A stretch of DNA of 64,000 nt, taken from Marsupella aquatica (lineage: Eukaryota; Marchantiophyta). The notes below the pieces were generated by a model. It ran no database searches, was not told where the DNA came from, and saw only the letters and a program-made list of their open reading frames with translations. Positions within the stretch are counted from its first letter, which is position 1. Each line of letters starts with the position of its first letter. This document shows positions 9,616 through 21,301 of the stretch, piece after piece. The position numbers and the translations under genes are program-made. The DNA lies in the NCBI GenBank assembly GCA_973895155.1, contig OZ316892.1, forward strand, positions 22,568,001 to 22,632,000, in the 5' to 3' direction.

Positions 9616-12498
9616 ATGCACCACACTAGTTTCTTTGTCTGAGGACTGAAACAAGAAGAGAAAGAAGGGGAAATCATGAAAACTCCACTCGTTTCCAGCA
9701 CTGTTCCAATCAGGAAAAGACAAGAAACATTCACACAGCAATGCTTCCTCGTGATACCAGATCATCGGACTTTGACCCAAAACCTCAGTTCTTGGTCGCA
9801 TCTTCGGAGAAAACTTAGAGTCTCGTCCACGATGTGATGTCAGACCAGACATTCTTGGAACTCAGTCTTCACTGTCAAAAAGCATCTTGATTTCATGGTA
9901 AAGGTTCTCGACACTTTCGTTCGAATGTTCTCTCTGACAGCATCAATGCTTTGGCTCATCCCTACCTTGGCCATTTCCTGAAGATCATTGTGCAGTTTGG
10001 TTTTTACATGGACACCTTTCTGCCTTGGACCTTCGTGGGTGAGCAGGTCTCCCATCAAAGAGATGTGGTTTCCATGATTGATTGGTATAAACTTAAATAC
10101 CCCCAGTTGTGGTTTAAGCAGTAAGCGAGACCTCACTTAGGATTGTGGGATTAAATCCTAACTATGGGTTTCTTCTCTTCATAAGTACTCATATGAGTTT
10201 GCATGAAATTAACATTGATTATACCCTGCAAAGCCAACTGAAAACCAGACCCTTGGCAATTATTTGATGTTTTATGTTTGTTGCATATGCTATGGAGGAA
10301 CCCTCGCATCAAAACATTATGTTTTTCAATGTATGTTAAATAGTCAGACCTGATCTTGTAACCTGCTTGGAGCTTTACATCCAAGTTTTAATAATATGGC
10401 GGGTAAAGTGATGACAACTGTTTCAAGCAAATTTGGCATTTCTATTGTACTGCATAAGGAGTTGACAAGTGTTATGTTATACACTATTACAGATGAGGAT
10501 AGATGTCACCAAAAGAGTGTATGATGTCTTTGCCTGTTGATAGTGCCCAAAAAGATGTTCTTATCCTTTCAGACTCTACCATCTTTGCGCAATTTTTTTG
10601 TCTTGTGTATTCATGTAGACATACCCTCTGGTGAGGTAAATCATGTATCTTTTGTGTCGGCTCCTAGTGTATTAGTTCTATGTTGCACATGTGCATGTTG
10701 TCTTATGAGTGATGATAATTTTGCTCAACAAGGGAAACCCTTCTTATTATAACTAAAAGAAGTGTTTACATCACCCACTTCAAGCCCATGCATGCTGTCA
10801 TACCAACCTTGGTCATCATTCTGGATGGCAGATTAGACCCAATGACCCGCTCAGTGTCCTGTGTCCAGGGATAGTAAACCAATGAGCCTTCTTGACAAAT
10901 TGAGTTGCAACACACTTTTGGGTTTCTCTTGTGCCATTCTATCAAGTCCAAATGGTTCTTCATAAGAAAGAAAATAATCATCTACTATGGGGCAAATTGC
11001 CATGGTGGCCAGACATGCTCAGACTATTTGTTCATTGCATGGGAATGTAGAGACGTAAGTAAATCCTTCACAAAGAAATATACAATATCACCTATATTTC
11101 TTTTTGTGACATTTTGTTCAAATCCATTTCTTCCTCACCCAAGTTTTTTTGGTTGGGGCTTTTTGAACGGGACCAGATTGTTTGAGACGGGAGAAGAATG
11201 ATGGTTGGACAATTAATAATGATTATTTGGACAGCTTTTCTTTTCCTACTGACCCGCACCAACTCTAGTTTCTAGCCACAGCAACCCATTTCTACTTCAA
11301 GCCAATTATCCACCTTTTTTTGTTTTTGGAAGCGGAGTCCAAACACACACTTCAATTAACTATGAAGAAATGTTTTTTTCCATGGAATTGTTTCCATTTG
11401 CACTACACCCACCATGCAAATAAATAGTATATCCAATTGGGGGACCAAGGAGACCTAACTCACCTGCTTTGCTACTTTTTCACCTGCTTTGCTGCCTCCT
11501 CTTCAGTTGTTTTTGGGTGGGGGAGGTGGAACTGAAACCCCAACCAAGAGTACAAGCCACAGCCCATTGCCAGCTTGGGCAAGGGGAAAACCCTGCCTAT
11601 CATTGCAAGGAGAGATAGCTAGAACACCTAAGACCACTCGCAAAAGTCAGCAAGAAAGCTAGACCCCTGTCTATGGATCGTAAAGTAAACTTCAACCCCA
11701 AACACCTCGGCCAAGCATCCTAAATTTGATTATTGCCATGTAGAAAGCCTACCATAGCGCCTTCCTAGTTCGTGCAATCAAAAAGTAATAATTTCATGCC
11801 CGACGAAAAGAATATTTTCATTGGGGTTCCGTGTCAAACCTCAAAAGAAGAATGTTATGTAAATTTTAATAAAATCGTAAGCATCTGGGTGTAAACATTG
11901 ACTTTTCAATGTAGACTTTATTCTTATAATAATAAAATGAAAAAGGAAGGATAATATTCCGATCCGAATGGTGGGGCTCACTGCATGACAGTTCTGTAGC
12001 CTTGTGGCCCATACATATAAGTCTTATCGTGAGGAGAATGCTTTATTAGTTGAGCTCAAGGAATCTAACGGTGGACCTTGAGCTTACATTGGATTGGGGT
12101 TGAGCCCAGAAAATGACTATACTGAGCGCACTACGTAATTCATGGGACCAATGAGGTCGTTAAAGAATTAGTATTAAATTATTATTGTTCGAGGGGGGGT
12201 GGTGGTGTGTTACTGGTACACGGGATTTCTTTTTCACTAGTATTTACCGAGGGTCTCTTTTATAAAACAAGAGAGAAGAACAGAATGAGGGGAGATTATA
12301 TGACTTCATCGGAGTTAATTGCCTTGGAAAATCAATAATCATATATCTGTCCAAATAATCATATATCTCCATCATAGATCCATATGTATTTTAATTCTGC
12401 AAATGTTTTGTTAAAATGTGTTACTTTGATCCTTGTATTCAAGTTAAATATCAAGATAAATTGATTTTTCATACATAAGGGACACTTAAATCTTCCCA
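9616..12498. other. Intergenic; possible decayed coding relics at 9.6-10.14 kb
   Basis: On the minus strand between about 10136 and 9535, stretches of protein-like frame (for example DAVRENIRTKVSRTF) are interrupted and shifted. I do not recognise the family. From 10141 to 12498 I see AT-rich DNA with no supportable gene. A short duplication, CACCTGCTTTGCT, occurs at about 11462 and 11481. Confidence 0.3.
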
Positions 12499-12543
12499 GA
12501 GAGGCATGGGTGTGTGTAGCTCACTTGAGTAGTCACTCATAGG
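12499..12543 (+). repeat. Dispersed repeat, copy 1
   Basis: AGAGGCATGG followed by TGTAGCTCACTTGAGTAG recurs in diverged form at 13951-13994. Part of it (TAGCTCACTTGAGTAG) is reminiscent of a tRNA A-box, so a SINE-derived piece is possible. Confidence 0.4.
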
Positions 12544-12571
12544 GAGGCTTGTCAAAAAACATTTACATGAC

Positions 12572-13330
12572 AGACCCCTACTAAGCTTTTGCTACAAACT
12601 AGGCCCCCCACAAAAATGCGAGCAAAAATGTTCTTACAAACTACGCCCCCTATATAGGTTCCATACACATGGTTCTTATGTGATGCCTAATTGCATCCAT
12701 GGTCAACTGTACATTTTCCACACCAATCCATCACGCGCCGCGTCGCAGTGTATAAAATTTAGTCTAGTGCTTGCAGGCTAGCAAAACTTTCTGGTATGAT
12801 TGACTCCACGGTGTCTTTGTTTCACACTTGGACAATTTTTGAAAGTTGCAATAAAGAAATACAACCAAGAGTAAAAGATCCTTGGTTCCTTCCATACTTA
12901 GACAAATTTGGGGTCTAGATGTGAGAAGACAACATCCGTGACATTGTCTTTGTTCCACACTTGAAAATATTTTGAAAGTTGCAGTAGGGACCAATGGCCA
13001 AAAGTGGAGGATTCATTCAATACATAGCAAAAGAACAAAGAGAACCATCAAACGATCATGCAAACCCTATGCAACCGAAAGATGGATGGTATGGTAAAAG
13101 TTCAAATCTGAAGACATGAATTATATTGTCTTCACTTAGAAACTTGCACTTTGCCCGATGGCCGCCATTACTCCACGGTTCCCCCAAGAGTGTAGTTTGT
13201 CATTCAGCATGGTTTGACTTAAAACTGTACAGTAGCTAAAACTCCTTATAAGAACTTTACAAGAATGTCTGACGCAAAAGTGTTAGAGGGGGCCTAGTTT
13301 TGTAACAAAAAATTCATAAGGGCCTACCAC
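12572..13330. mobile_element. MITE-like non-autonomous DNA element with long terminal inverted repeats
   Basis: The segment at about 12572-12640 (GACCCCTACTAAGC..., GCTACAAACTAGGCCCC..., GCGAGCAAAAATGTTCTT) reappears in reverse complement at about 13262-13330 (AAGAATGTCTGACGC..., GGGGGCCTAGTTTTG, ...). The roughly 65-bp arms are imperfect (about 75% by eye) and about 620 bp apart. Inside is a direct repeat: GTGTCTTTGTTTCACACTTG near 12811 and TTGTCTTTGTTCCACACTTG near 12943, each followed by a TTTTGAAAGTTGCA segment. No transposase frame is present. No clear target-site duplication was found, so exact ends and superfamily are open. Confidence 0.5.
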
Positions 13331-13950
13331 CTAAATTTCTTTTAGTTGGGGTCCCATCAAGCATACACCTCCACTCCTAGCTCTGGGGTTCAAATATTGT
13401 GTCTTGTCTTGGCTATTCTCAGGTTCACAGATTTCATTAAAAAAATTAATAAATTAGGGATATTTAAACCTTATCTATCTCTTCTCAAGAGTATGAAAAT
13501 TCCCATGAGTGTCAAAACAAACACTTTATTAAGGAACAAACAGTGAGGAGAGGTCATGTATACAAAGTCATCAAGAGACACACAACTAATTTCTTCTTAC
13601 TATAAGATAGGTTTCCAATTTGTTTATTCTAGCTTTAAAAAATAATGATTAAATATTCTTTTTGACATTAAAATATTTTTTAGCAAAAAATACTGATAAG
13701 CTACTTAATTTCTATTTGGACCCTCTCAAAAAGTGTTTGCTTTGACACCTTTAGTTATCTCAAATAATTTTTTATTTGGACCCTAAACCTTAATCAAAAA
13801 CACCTTTAGTTATCTCAAAAAATTAAAAAATGTTATGCTGATTTTTCAAGATTAAAGCATTGTAAAACCATTTGGGGAAGGTTGTTTAACATTACACACA
13901 ACCTCATGAAACTTTGTAGAATTTTGTAGTGCAAGTATTAAATTGCCCTG

Positions 13951-13994
13951 AGAGGCATGGTTGTATGGTAGCTCACTTAAGTGGCTACTTATAG
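13951..13994 (+). repeat. Dispersed repeat, copy 2
   Basis: Diverged copy of 12499-12543 in the same orientation (AGAGGCATGGTTGTATGG, then TAGCTCACTTAAGTGGC). Confidence 0.4.
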
Positions 13995-14439
13995 ATGTTA
14001 CTATTCCTTTATTCTGCGAAATTTAGTAGATTTTTCCTTCAATTATCTTTTTAATGTCTTTAAAAAATTTGGAGGGAAACATTGAATTTGGAAGTGAAAG
14101 CATGGATGGACACGTTGTCCATGAAACCCTGATAAGTAAAAATGTAAAAGAGAATAACATTCTGGCATAAGATTATTTCCCAAAATAAAAATAATTAATA
14201 TGATTTGCAAACCTGGATTCGTGATTGTGCCAACGCTCTGCAAGGGAATAACTATGCCCGTGGATGCACTACTCGCACTACCCCCAACGTCACACTTTTA
14301 AAATTACTATAGTGTGCTATTGGTGTATGTCTTTACTACATAAATATATATCAAACTGCCAAATATTTTCTAATGAGCTATTTTTTAAAATGTACTATAT
14401 ATGTAGCAAGGGTGGTATGCCAAAAGGATGATTAGTGAA

Positions 14440-15060
14440 TATTTTCTACATGCCCAAACAGGCATGATTGGATAGCAGATCTTGGATATTAAGCCAAGTA
14501 TGAATAAATTATTCAGTCAATTCTTCATAGAGTCTCTCAAGTAACCCAATCAGCTGGCAGTTGAATAATGTTCAATTAGTTTGTGGACCCCATCTCCATG
14601 TAGAGATTCTTAAATTCAATGAGAGACAAGTATGCGGGGATATTTGCCTTATTGCATGAGTCCTAGGTGACCAGTGACCACCTATGATTATATAAACAAA
14701 GCATGTGGGTCTCTAGGACCATGGAGCAACTTGGAAGATGAAAGAATTTGCATCTTGTATTAGTGCTCATCATGTTTCCCCCTAATTTCAAATTGCTTGT
14801 ACCTTCCAGATCATTGAAGCTAGTTGTACAGATCAAATTAATTTTGTATCATTTCCATTCCAAGTAGGTCACTTGGAATGATAATTTTGTTCTGTTGTTG
14901 ATCTTTTTACCATTACTGGGTATAACTGTTTTCTCTTGCCTTGCATTAAACACAAACAATTATGTTTGTATTTTGTTGAAAACATCATTATTCCAATTTG
15001 TGAGTGAAACTGATGATCTGATTCAATTTGGTGCCAGATATTTTGGGAGGAGCTTCCAAT
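14440..15060 (+). mobile_element. Possible retrotransposon LTR with primer-binding-site-like sequence
   Basis: A TATA-box-like GATTATATAAACAAAG lies at about 14686. At 15029 the string TGGTGCCAGATA follows GATTCA and two or three bases, resembling the spacing of LTR end and tRNA primer site in plant copia elements (usual site TGGTATCAGAGC). No second LTR and no gag/pol coding follow, so this could be a truncated element or a coincidence. Confidence 0.25.
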
Positions 15061-15159
15061 GGGGGTCTGTAATGAACTGATTGGGATGACTTGTTGGCCC
15101 AATGTTAGTGGATTATGTCCTGGCGTTACAGTCGATCAACTGAGATGTTTTTAATATTA

Positions 15160-15340
15160 TTAGCATCAGGATAATTGCACATCAAAATGTGATATCTAAC
15201 AGTGTACAGTGTAACTCCATACAATGAGAACCCATTTATTTTGTTTAAATAATTGAGTGTTATTCTAAATACGTATCTGGTTGTGGATTCTTGATGTGTT
15301 ACCATGATGCATATTATACAAGTACTAATTACCCAAACAT
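15160..15340 (+). repeat. Dispersed repeat, copy 1 (partner at 27775-27945)
   Basis: The series GCACATCAAAATGTGATAT, TTTGTTTAAATAATTGAGTG, TTATTCTAAATACGTATCTG appears in the same order and spacing at 27.78-27.94 kb in diverged form, in the same orientation. Probably two copies of one transposon end; the family is not identified. Confidence 0.6.
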
Positions 15341-15406
15341 GCCTTGCACATCAAAGATTATTTGGTATTCCATTGTTATGCTTATGAAACCGAATCTAGG
15401 ATGGAA

Positions 15407-15452
15407 CACCACGTTAAACGTGGTGCACGTATGGACCACATTTGGGTGGTCC
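15407..15452. repeat. Two adjacent palindromes
   Basis: CACCACGTT-A-AACGTGGTG at about 15407-15425 has perfect 9-bp arms. TGGACCAC...GTGGTCCA at about 15432-15453 has perfect 8-bp arms. Both may be part of a transposon end. Confidence 0.6.
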
Positions 15453-15453
15453 A

Positions 15454-17555
15454 TGGGAGTTTAGGGCCCCTAAATTGATGAATATCAGTTCTAAAATTAT
15501 TTTTAGTTTTTCACCCGCAAGACAACTAGAGAAGGAGGAGACAAAACACACGTGCCAAAGTGTCACAATGACAATTGATCTAGGGAAACTTACCCCTTTG
15601 CATTTCAAGATGCAAAATTTAACCAAATGGCCCAAAAATCACTATCACTTTGATGGAAGTGTAGCTACCTACTCCTCATGCATAAATACTCATGCTCACC
15701 GGGATGTGACCAGCAGTGAGCAACAATCAGCAAGAGGTCCAACAAAGAGACACCATTGCCACCGCCACTTTCTTCTCGGCTCTTAGAATCAAGATTCTCC
15801 TCTCTGCATGTGGAGAATCCAATTGCAGTGCCATTGCAAATCACGTATGAAGAAGCAAAATTGGAAAGTGGAAGAATGACGAATTCATGAGTACTTCAAT
15901 TGAGCCGAGAGATTATGTACCGATGATGAAAGAAGGTGCTGGTGAAGTGAAGACCAAAGTGAGTTTGCATAGGCTGATAAGAGATGTAAATACCATTTCT
16001 TAGGTCACAACAGGAACAACATCACTGCTCGTCAAGATTCCTAACTTGAAAATGTAAGAGCAAAGACAACTGTCTATATGAGACGCGCAGACAGTCACTG
16101 GCGGTATCCTAGACTGTGATGAAAAACTCATCTCATGGGAGCTTCTTCAAGCAGAGCATTCCGTCCACCCTATCATTGGAATCGTGAGCTTGTCAAGTGT
16201 CAGTTCAAGCCCTCTCGCTGGCCTGTACTGCTAATGTAGCTGTAAGGAAGTTGATGATCGTGCAAATATCGAATTTGAAAACCTTGACTCAATTTTAGAT
16301 CATGAAAAAGTCACTTTCATTCTCAAAACTTCCTCAACACCACAAACCTGTTTTCCAGCCGTGCCCATTGGTCGAAGGAAAACAACTTGGGTGAAAGTTT
16401 TGTCTCATGGATGGGAATGTGACAGAATGACAGTACCCTGTTCACAATCATCTCTTGTTGGTATCTCTCTTATCGAAAGAGAGAAGATCAGGTATGAGTT
16501 GTTAGTTACTTACGTTATTTTAGAGGTAGTTATCTGACTAGTTACATAGTAAAAAATTAAAAAGCACTTGAAAGGTAACTAATACGGTTGTAGTGAAACA
16601 AGGGCATCTCTTCCTTTGTATTCTGGTTTTTTTACACTTAATACTTACTGAATGGCGACCCATACTTTACACGAATATGAACACAAACATGATAAGGACC
16701 TTCTTGTTTTCCAGAAAACCTGCTCTGTCATTTTTGTCACCATCCTTGCTGAAGTGGCGCATCCTCGTGCCAGGCAATTTGCAAGGGACCCCTAATGGGG
16801 CTTCCTAACTAAAACTAAAAAATATTTGAGTGTGAGAATATCTAGTTATCACAATTAAACCAAATTCTGGGAAATTTGATATTTGATTCAAGAATATCAA
16901 CCTTGTGGTCCTTGGGGCTTCAAATTCTTACAGCCAAATTCCCCCAAACATATGTACCAAAACATATGTGTTACTCCCTTGGTAGCCTCCTCCCAATCAT
17001 GATCCTTGCTATTACGGCCGGTAAAATAAATGAGTTCATTCTATCTAGCTTTTAACTAATAATTCAGAATGGAAAGCTACACTGTGGAGCCTACGTTCTC
17101 TAGAGTGAAGCCTCTCGATCCATCATGTGTCTCGGTGGCTGCAACTTTTGGGTGAAGCAAATGATGAGGAAGCCAACCACGGGCTTTGAGCAAAGCTTAG
17201 GTGGTCAGGCTACTGATAAATATTAAGAAGATCTGAAAATGCAAACAAGTGAAACACAAGATCTTGTTTTCTGACATTTATCTGACATTCTGACATTGCT
17301 ATATGGGGCATCAATGTTTCAGTCTTCCTAGTTACCTTTTATTTGGTTATTATTTTAATTTTAATTTGGCCTACGAGGGCTGTCTTCTTTGTTATTTCAT
17401 CAGTTTTGAATTTATCTCATGCCCCCTATATGCTCGTTGTTATCTCAAAATCCTTTGTTTTTCTTTTTTGCACTTAATTGTACTCCTTTCCACAATTCTT
17501 ACATAATTTTGCCCCTTCAAAATAATCTTGACTTTATTAAATAATTGTTAATTGC
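15454..17555. other. Intergenic, no supportable gene
   Basis: Short open frames occur, the longest of about 110 codons at 15442-15786 on the plus strand, without recognisable motifs or flanking splice logic. AT content is high. Confidence 0.4.
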
Positions 17556-17612
17556 AAGGCTCGAACCCCCTACCCACCAGATCCCACAGAAGGCCACCAG
17601 TACTGTGCTACA
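17556..17612 (-). mobile_element. tRNA-derived SINE-like unit (Pol III A and B boxes)
   Basis: On the minus strand, TAGCACAGTACTGG (17610-17597) fits an A box and GGGTTCGAGCC (17569-17559) fits a B box, separated by 27 bp. The string does not fold into a full tRNA cloverleaf. This layout is typical of the head of plant tRNA-derived SINEs. The tail is not clearly delimited. Confidence 0.45.
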
Positions 17613-18042
17613 CAAAATTTACTGAAATTTGTCATTTTGGATAGTTATTCTCCTATCATACATTTTGTGTTATTGAGAATTTTGGTCATTTATTCATTGT
17701 AATCATTTGGTGGTTGGTCACAAAAGGCCATATTTTCTTCTAGTGAAGGTTATGCTACACATTATGCTTCTGACATGATATTTATTACTTAAATTACTTA
17801 AATGTTTATAATTTTACAATGCACGCTGTCCAAGATTGAAGCGCCTCTCTTTCTTCACAATAAATTCATTTCTGTACTTTAATTCAAATGATTACTATAA
17901 TAAACTCAAATATGATATAATAAGATCATTTTTACATCATTTTCAATAAGTTAAGATAGCAAAGTGTTAGAAGGGTGTAGCACAATGAAAGGCTGGAATA
18001 TGAGCAATGCAAGCCTGAACTTAGTGACAATTCTTGGTAAGG

Positions 18043-18102
18043 AACACTACTTGCAAAGTTTTAAGGCATGAGAACACTACTTGCAAAGTTTTAAGGCATG
18101 AG
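18043..18102. repeat. Perfect 30-bp tandem duplication
   Basis: Two identical head-to-tail copies beginning AACACTACTTGCAAAG. The perfect identity suggests a recent event. Confidence 0.95.
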
Positions 18103-18148
18103 AGTAGGTTACAAAGGGTAGGTTTGGCCGGACAGAATAGCCAGCCAG

Positions 18149-18215
18149 ACCCTCAAAGTTCCAATGAGAGTAGGTTACAAACAGTAGTTTTGTATCTCAT
18201 AGGAACTTTGAGGGT
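18149..18215. repeat. Hairpin with 21-bp arms
   Basis: ACCCTCAAAGTTCC AATGAGA (18149-18169) pairs with 18195-18215 with a single mismatch, around a 25-nt loop that can partly pair itself. It follows the tandem duplication and shares the segment GAGAGTAGGTTACAAA with its flank. Confidence 0.8.
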
Positions 18216-20359
18216 TCATTTCGTGTATTTCCTGGGATACCATGTGAATTTCAGACTAATTTAATCTCTTACAAAAATTTCCTGAATTTGAGTGTCTTCC
18301 TAAGCTCTGAGTCGCTTCAGTCCTTTGACTAGGGATCCGATCCTTGGGGAGAAGAACTTCCGGGCAACTTATCATATTTCCTTTCATGGAGTGGCACTCC
18401 TAGGATAAGGTCTCTTTTGAGGTGCTTTAAAGCTTTTTTCTATGGAGCTGCAGCTTGCTGAGGAGAGGGACGACCTGGGAAAACTTTCTCCTTCCAAACA
18501 TGTGTGAATTTGCCTAGGTGCATTTGGTGCATTTGTGCCCTGTCTGTGCTCTGCTTCTGGTCCACATTATCGTAGATAATTTCCCTCTCCAAAAAGGGAC
18601 TTCCCTTCTTTGCCCTTTGATGGGGTCCTAGTGCCAACTGCTCAGTACTATCCCCGTTTGCAGGCCCTGGTTGAAACATTATTTATTTATTTATTATCCC
18701 AACAAATAACCCTATGTTCGGACATTATTCTCTTGTTCTCATTTTCTAATTTAATACTGACTTATACATAGAAAAGTAAGTGTTCATAATGATTAGAATG
18801 TTCTTTAAATTGATATGACAAAATTATCTGGAGGTTCCACACATACCCCATAATATTTTCCAAAACTAGAATATCCATTTATTTATTTACTGTGCGAGCC
18901 TGGATGGCTGGAGGGTATTGGAGACTTCTAAGCAATAGATGGTTGCTAAGGGTAGGGGTGGTCTTCTCTGTAGCTCTGGGTCTGGTCAGTGGGTTGTCTT
19001 AGAGGTATACCTTTGTCAGCTGTTGGGGCTTTTCTCCTCTTTTCCTCCCCTTCATTGGGCTGCTTTCCCTTTGGGATCTTGTCTCCGGGATTGACGTTTT
19101 TTGCCCTTGGGGAGTGTGACATACATGGGATACACGATCCTGTGCCCTTCTTGGCTCTCCTATCTGATGTGGCTTTGTCTTGTTGTGGACCTAGGTGTGA
19201 GAGTTTTCAATTGTCTCTTGCTTGTGTGTCAAGGATTTCCTTACTTTCGTTTGGCATGTGCTGTTTTGCATCACAATTTCATTTTCAAGAAAGGGTTGGA
19301 ATTTAGAGGGAAAATGCTAAGAATTGACTGTTACAACGAGGGACGATGACATAAGCTACTCGATAAGACAGTGTGGATGTTGCTGCATAAAAATAATACA
19401 AAACCCCATGGAATCTGGTGGGGAAACTCACAAACAATTGTGAAAGTCAATTGAGGAATGATTTCGCGAGCAAAATCCGGAGCTGACAAGAAAGATCTAC
19501 AGTGTTGTGTTCTGCAAGGTGTGCTTTATTATGAAGAGGTTTTTTGCCTTGAAAACGCAACTGATGAACTTTATGAAGACTTAGAGTGCATATTGCTCTG
19601 CCAAAAGTAGAGCGGTGTAGTGTGGGGGCAGGCCTACCAATTTTGAGTGCTTAGCAAGCTCACCATCATCGTTGCCAGATGGGGCTGCTAAAGCCTACCA
19701 TGTTCAATGCTGAGCCAAGCTCACCATCATCTTTGCGACTTGGGGCTCGTCAGATCACAGACATGTACACTTCGTAAGTTATATATATACCGCTTAGGTT
19801 AGTGTTGCTGACACTCGGATGAGAACAACAATTATTTTATTAGTTTGTGGGCCATATTGGTGGTCCATGTCGTTGACAAAGCATTTTTTGCTTCTTTATG
19901 ATATAGCATTCTTACCTATCATGGCTACGCTTACACTAAAATAAATTCTAGAGTTGGTATTCTTTTAATAATTAAGGCAGGCCGCTTCCTTTAGAGCCTG
20001 GAAAATTCCCGTATCGACAATAACCTGTGACGAAGAGTATCCTTGGAGCGGAACCTGTTAGGGGCGCCAGTGCATTTATCCTCACAGGCTTCACTTTTAC
20101 TTCACATTCTCCTCTTTGCAAGCATAGCTCTGGATTAGCTCTTGATTATAGTGAAACTTGCGGAATAGCACCCTGAAAAGCTGAGATAATGGTGTGCGAC
20201 TAGAGTGAAGTCGCCAAAACTAAAAACCAGAAACAGTTTTTTACTAATCTATCTCCCAAACTATGCTATATTACTGATTGCACCCCAAAACAAAATTAAT
20301 TATCAACCTGCCCCTTATTTCATATTCAGGTTAATATTAACTTGTACACGGGTTCTTGT
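18216..20359. other. Intergenic with one short tandem duplication
   Basis: No gene supported. At about 19626-19747 an imperfect tandem pair is visible, each copy containing GCTCACCATCATC and CCTACCA. The rest shows no structure I can name. Confidence 0.45.
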
Positions 20360-20590
20360 TGCCATGTGGCAAGTTGCTACTGGCCAGCCTCAACAAGCCG
20401 GGACCCCCCTTCTCGTGCAGGGCACAGTCGTAGGTCTAGGAGGGGCAAAAACATGTCATTTTTTGCTCTGCCCCCCTCACAAAAACCCAACACTTTCGGT
20501 CATCATTTTCACTCAGGAAAATGCAGCTGGTAAGGGGAAGGAGGACCAATTGGGGTTGCAACGGGATAGCCAATAGCAACTTGCTACATC
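20360..20590. repeat. Fold-back element about 230 bp long
   Basis: GTGGCAAGTTGCTACTGGC (20366-20384) is nearly the reverse complement of GCCAATAGCAACTTGCTAC (20569-20587), and similarity extends a few bases further on both sides. Size and arms resemble a MITE, but no target-site duplication is evident. Confidence 0.55.
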
Positions 20591-20780
20591 ACAATCGGAA
20601 TCCGTACATGAGTTATTACTATCCCGAATACAAAATGGGGGGTGGGTTGATAATTAATAGTGTGGGTGGCACGTTAGTAAAAAGCTGAAACTGTAAATGG
20701 GCACGGGTACACACCCCATCTAATTAAAAGACAGCTCAGGTATTTAAGCTAGGGTTATGATCGGAGTAGGGTAAGCAAGG

Positions 20781-20825
20781 AAAAGATGCATTAGATGGTA
20801 GTTTCAATGGTCTAATGCATCTTTT
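20781..20825. repeat. Perfect hairpin with 15-bp arms
   Basis: AAAAGATGCATTAGA and its exact reverse complement flank a 15-nt loop. Confidence 0.9.
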
Positions 20826-20946
20826 CATGGGTTGGATCCTTCTATCAATTTTTGAATATATTTTTCTCCAATATGTTAAGTGCAAGGCTGGCGACTTGAA
20901 ACAACATCAACATAATGGGAGCTTAGGGTAGGGATGGAGGAATGGG

Positions 20947-21301
20947 TGTTGGGAATAAATGTAGACTATACAAGACAACCTCAACACATGTGAACAACAT
21001 CTATAGACTCTGAAAATGAAGGTATGTGGTTCACCTTGTGTGGACTATGTCCACGACCATGAGAGAAATCTAGTAATACTCAACGTGATTACACCCGCTC
21101 CATAGCCAATAGCTAGAGTTCCTCCTCTCACCTCCTCACTCTCTCTCCTAGAGAATGAACCTTCAAGTGTGAGCACAAGTTTGTGTTCCCCTTGGGCATG
21201 GACTATGGGAACCTGGAACTCAAACTAGTGTTATCCTAGTCTACTAAAGTCTAGCTAGTACTATGGAAGTAAGTAGGTTATATTATAGGCATAACCTAAC
21301 A
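20947..21301 (+). mobile_element. Solo LTR of a copia-like retrotransposon (plus orientation)
   Basis: Starts TGTTGGGAATAAATG and ends ATAACCTAACA, 355 bp, with the TGTTGG...CCTAACA termini common in Ty1/copia LTRs. It is the reverse-complement counterpart of 24650-25007 along its whole length. Flanking five bases are ATGGG on the left and AGGGG on the right, a near-match target-site duplication. No internal retrotransposon sequence is attached on either side, so it is a solo LTR. Confidence 0.8.
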
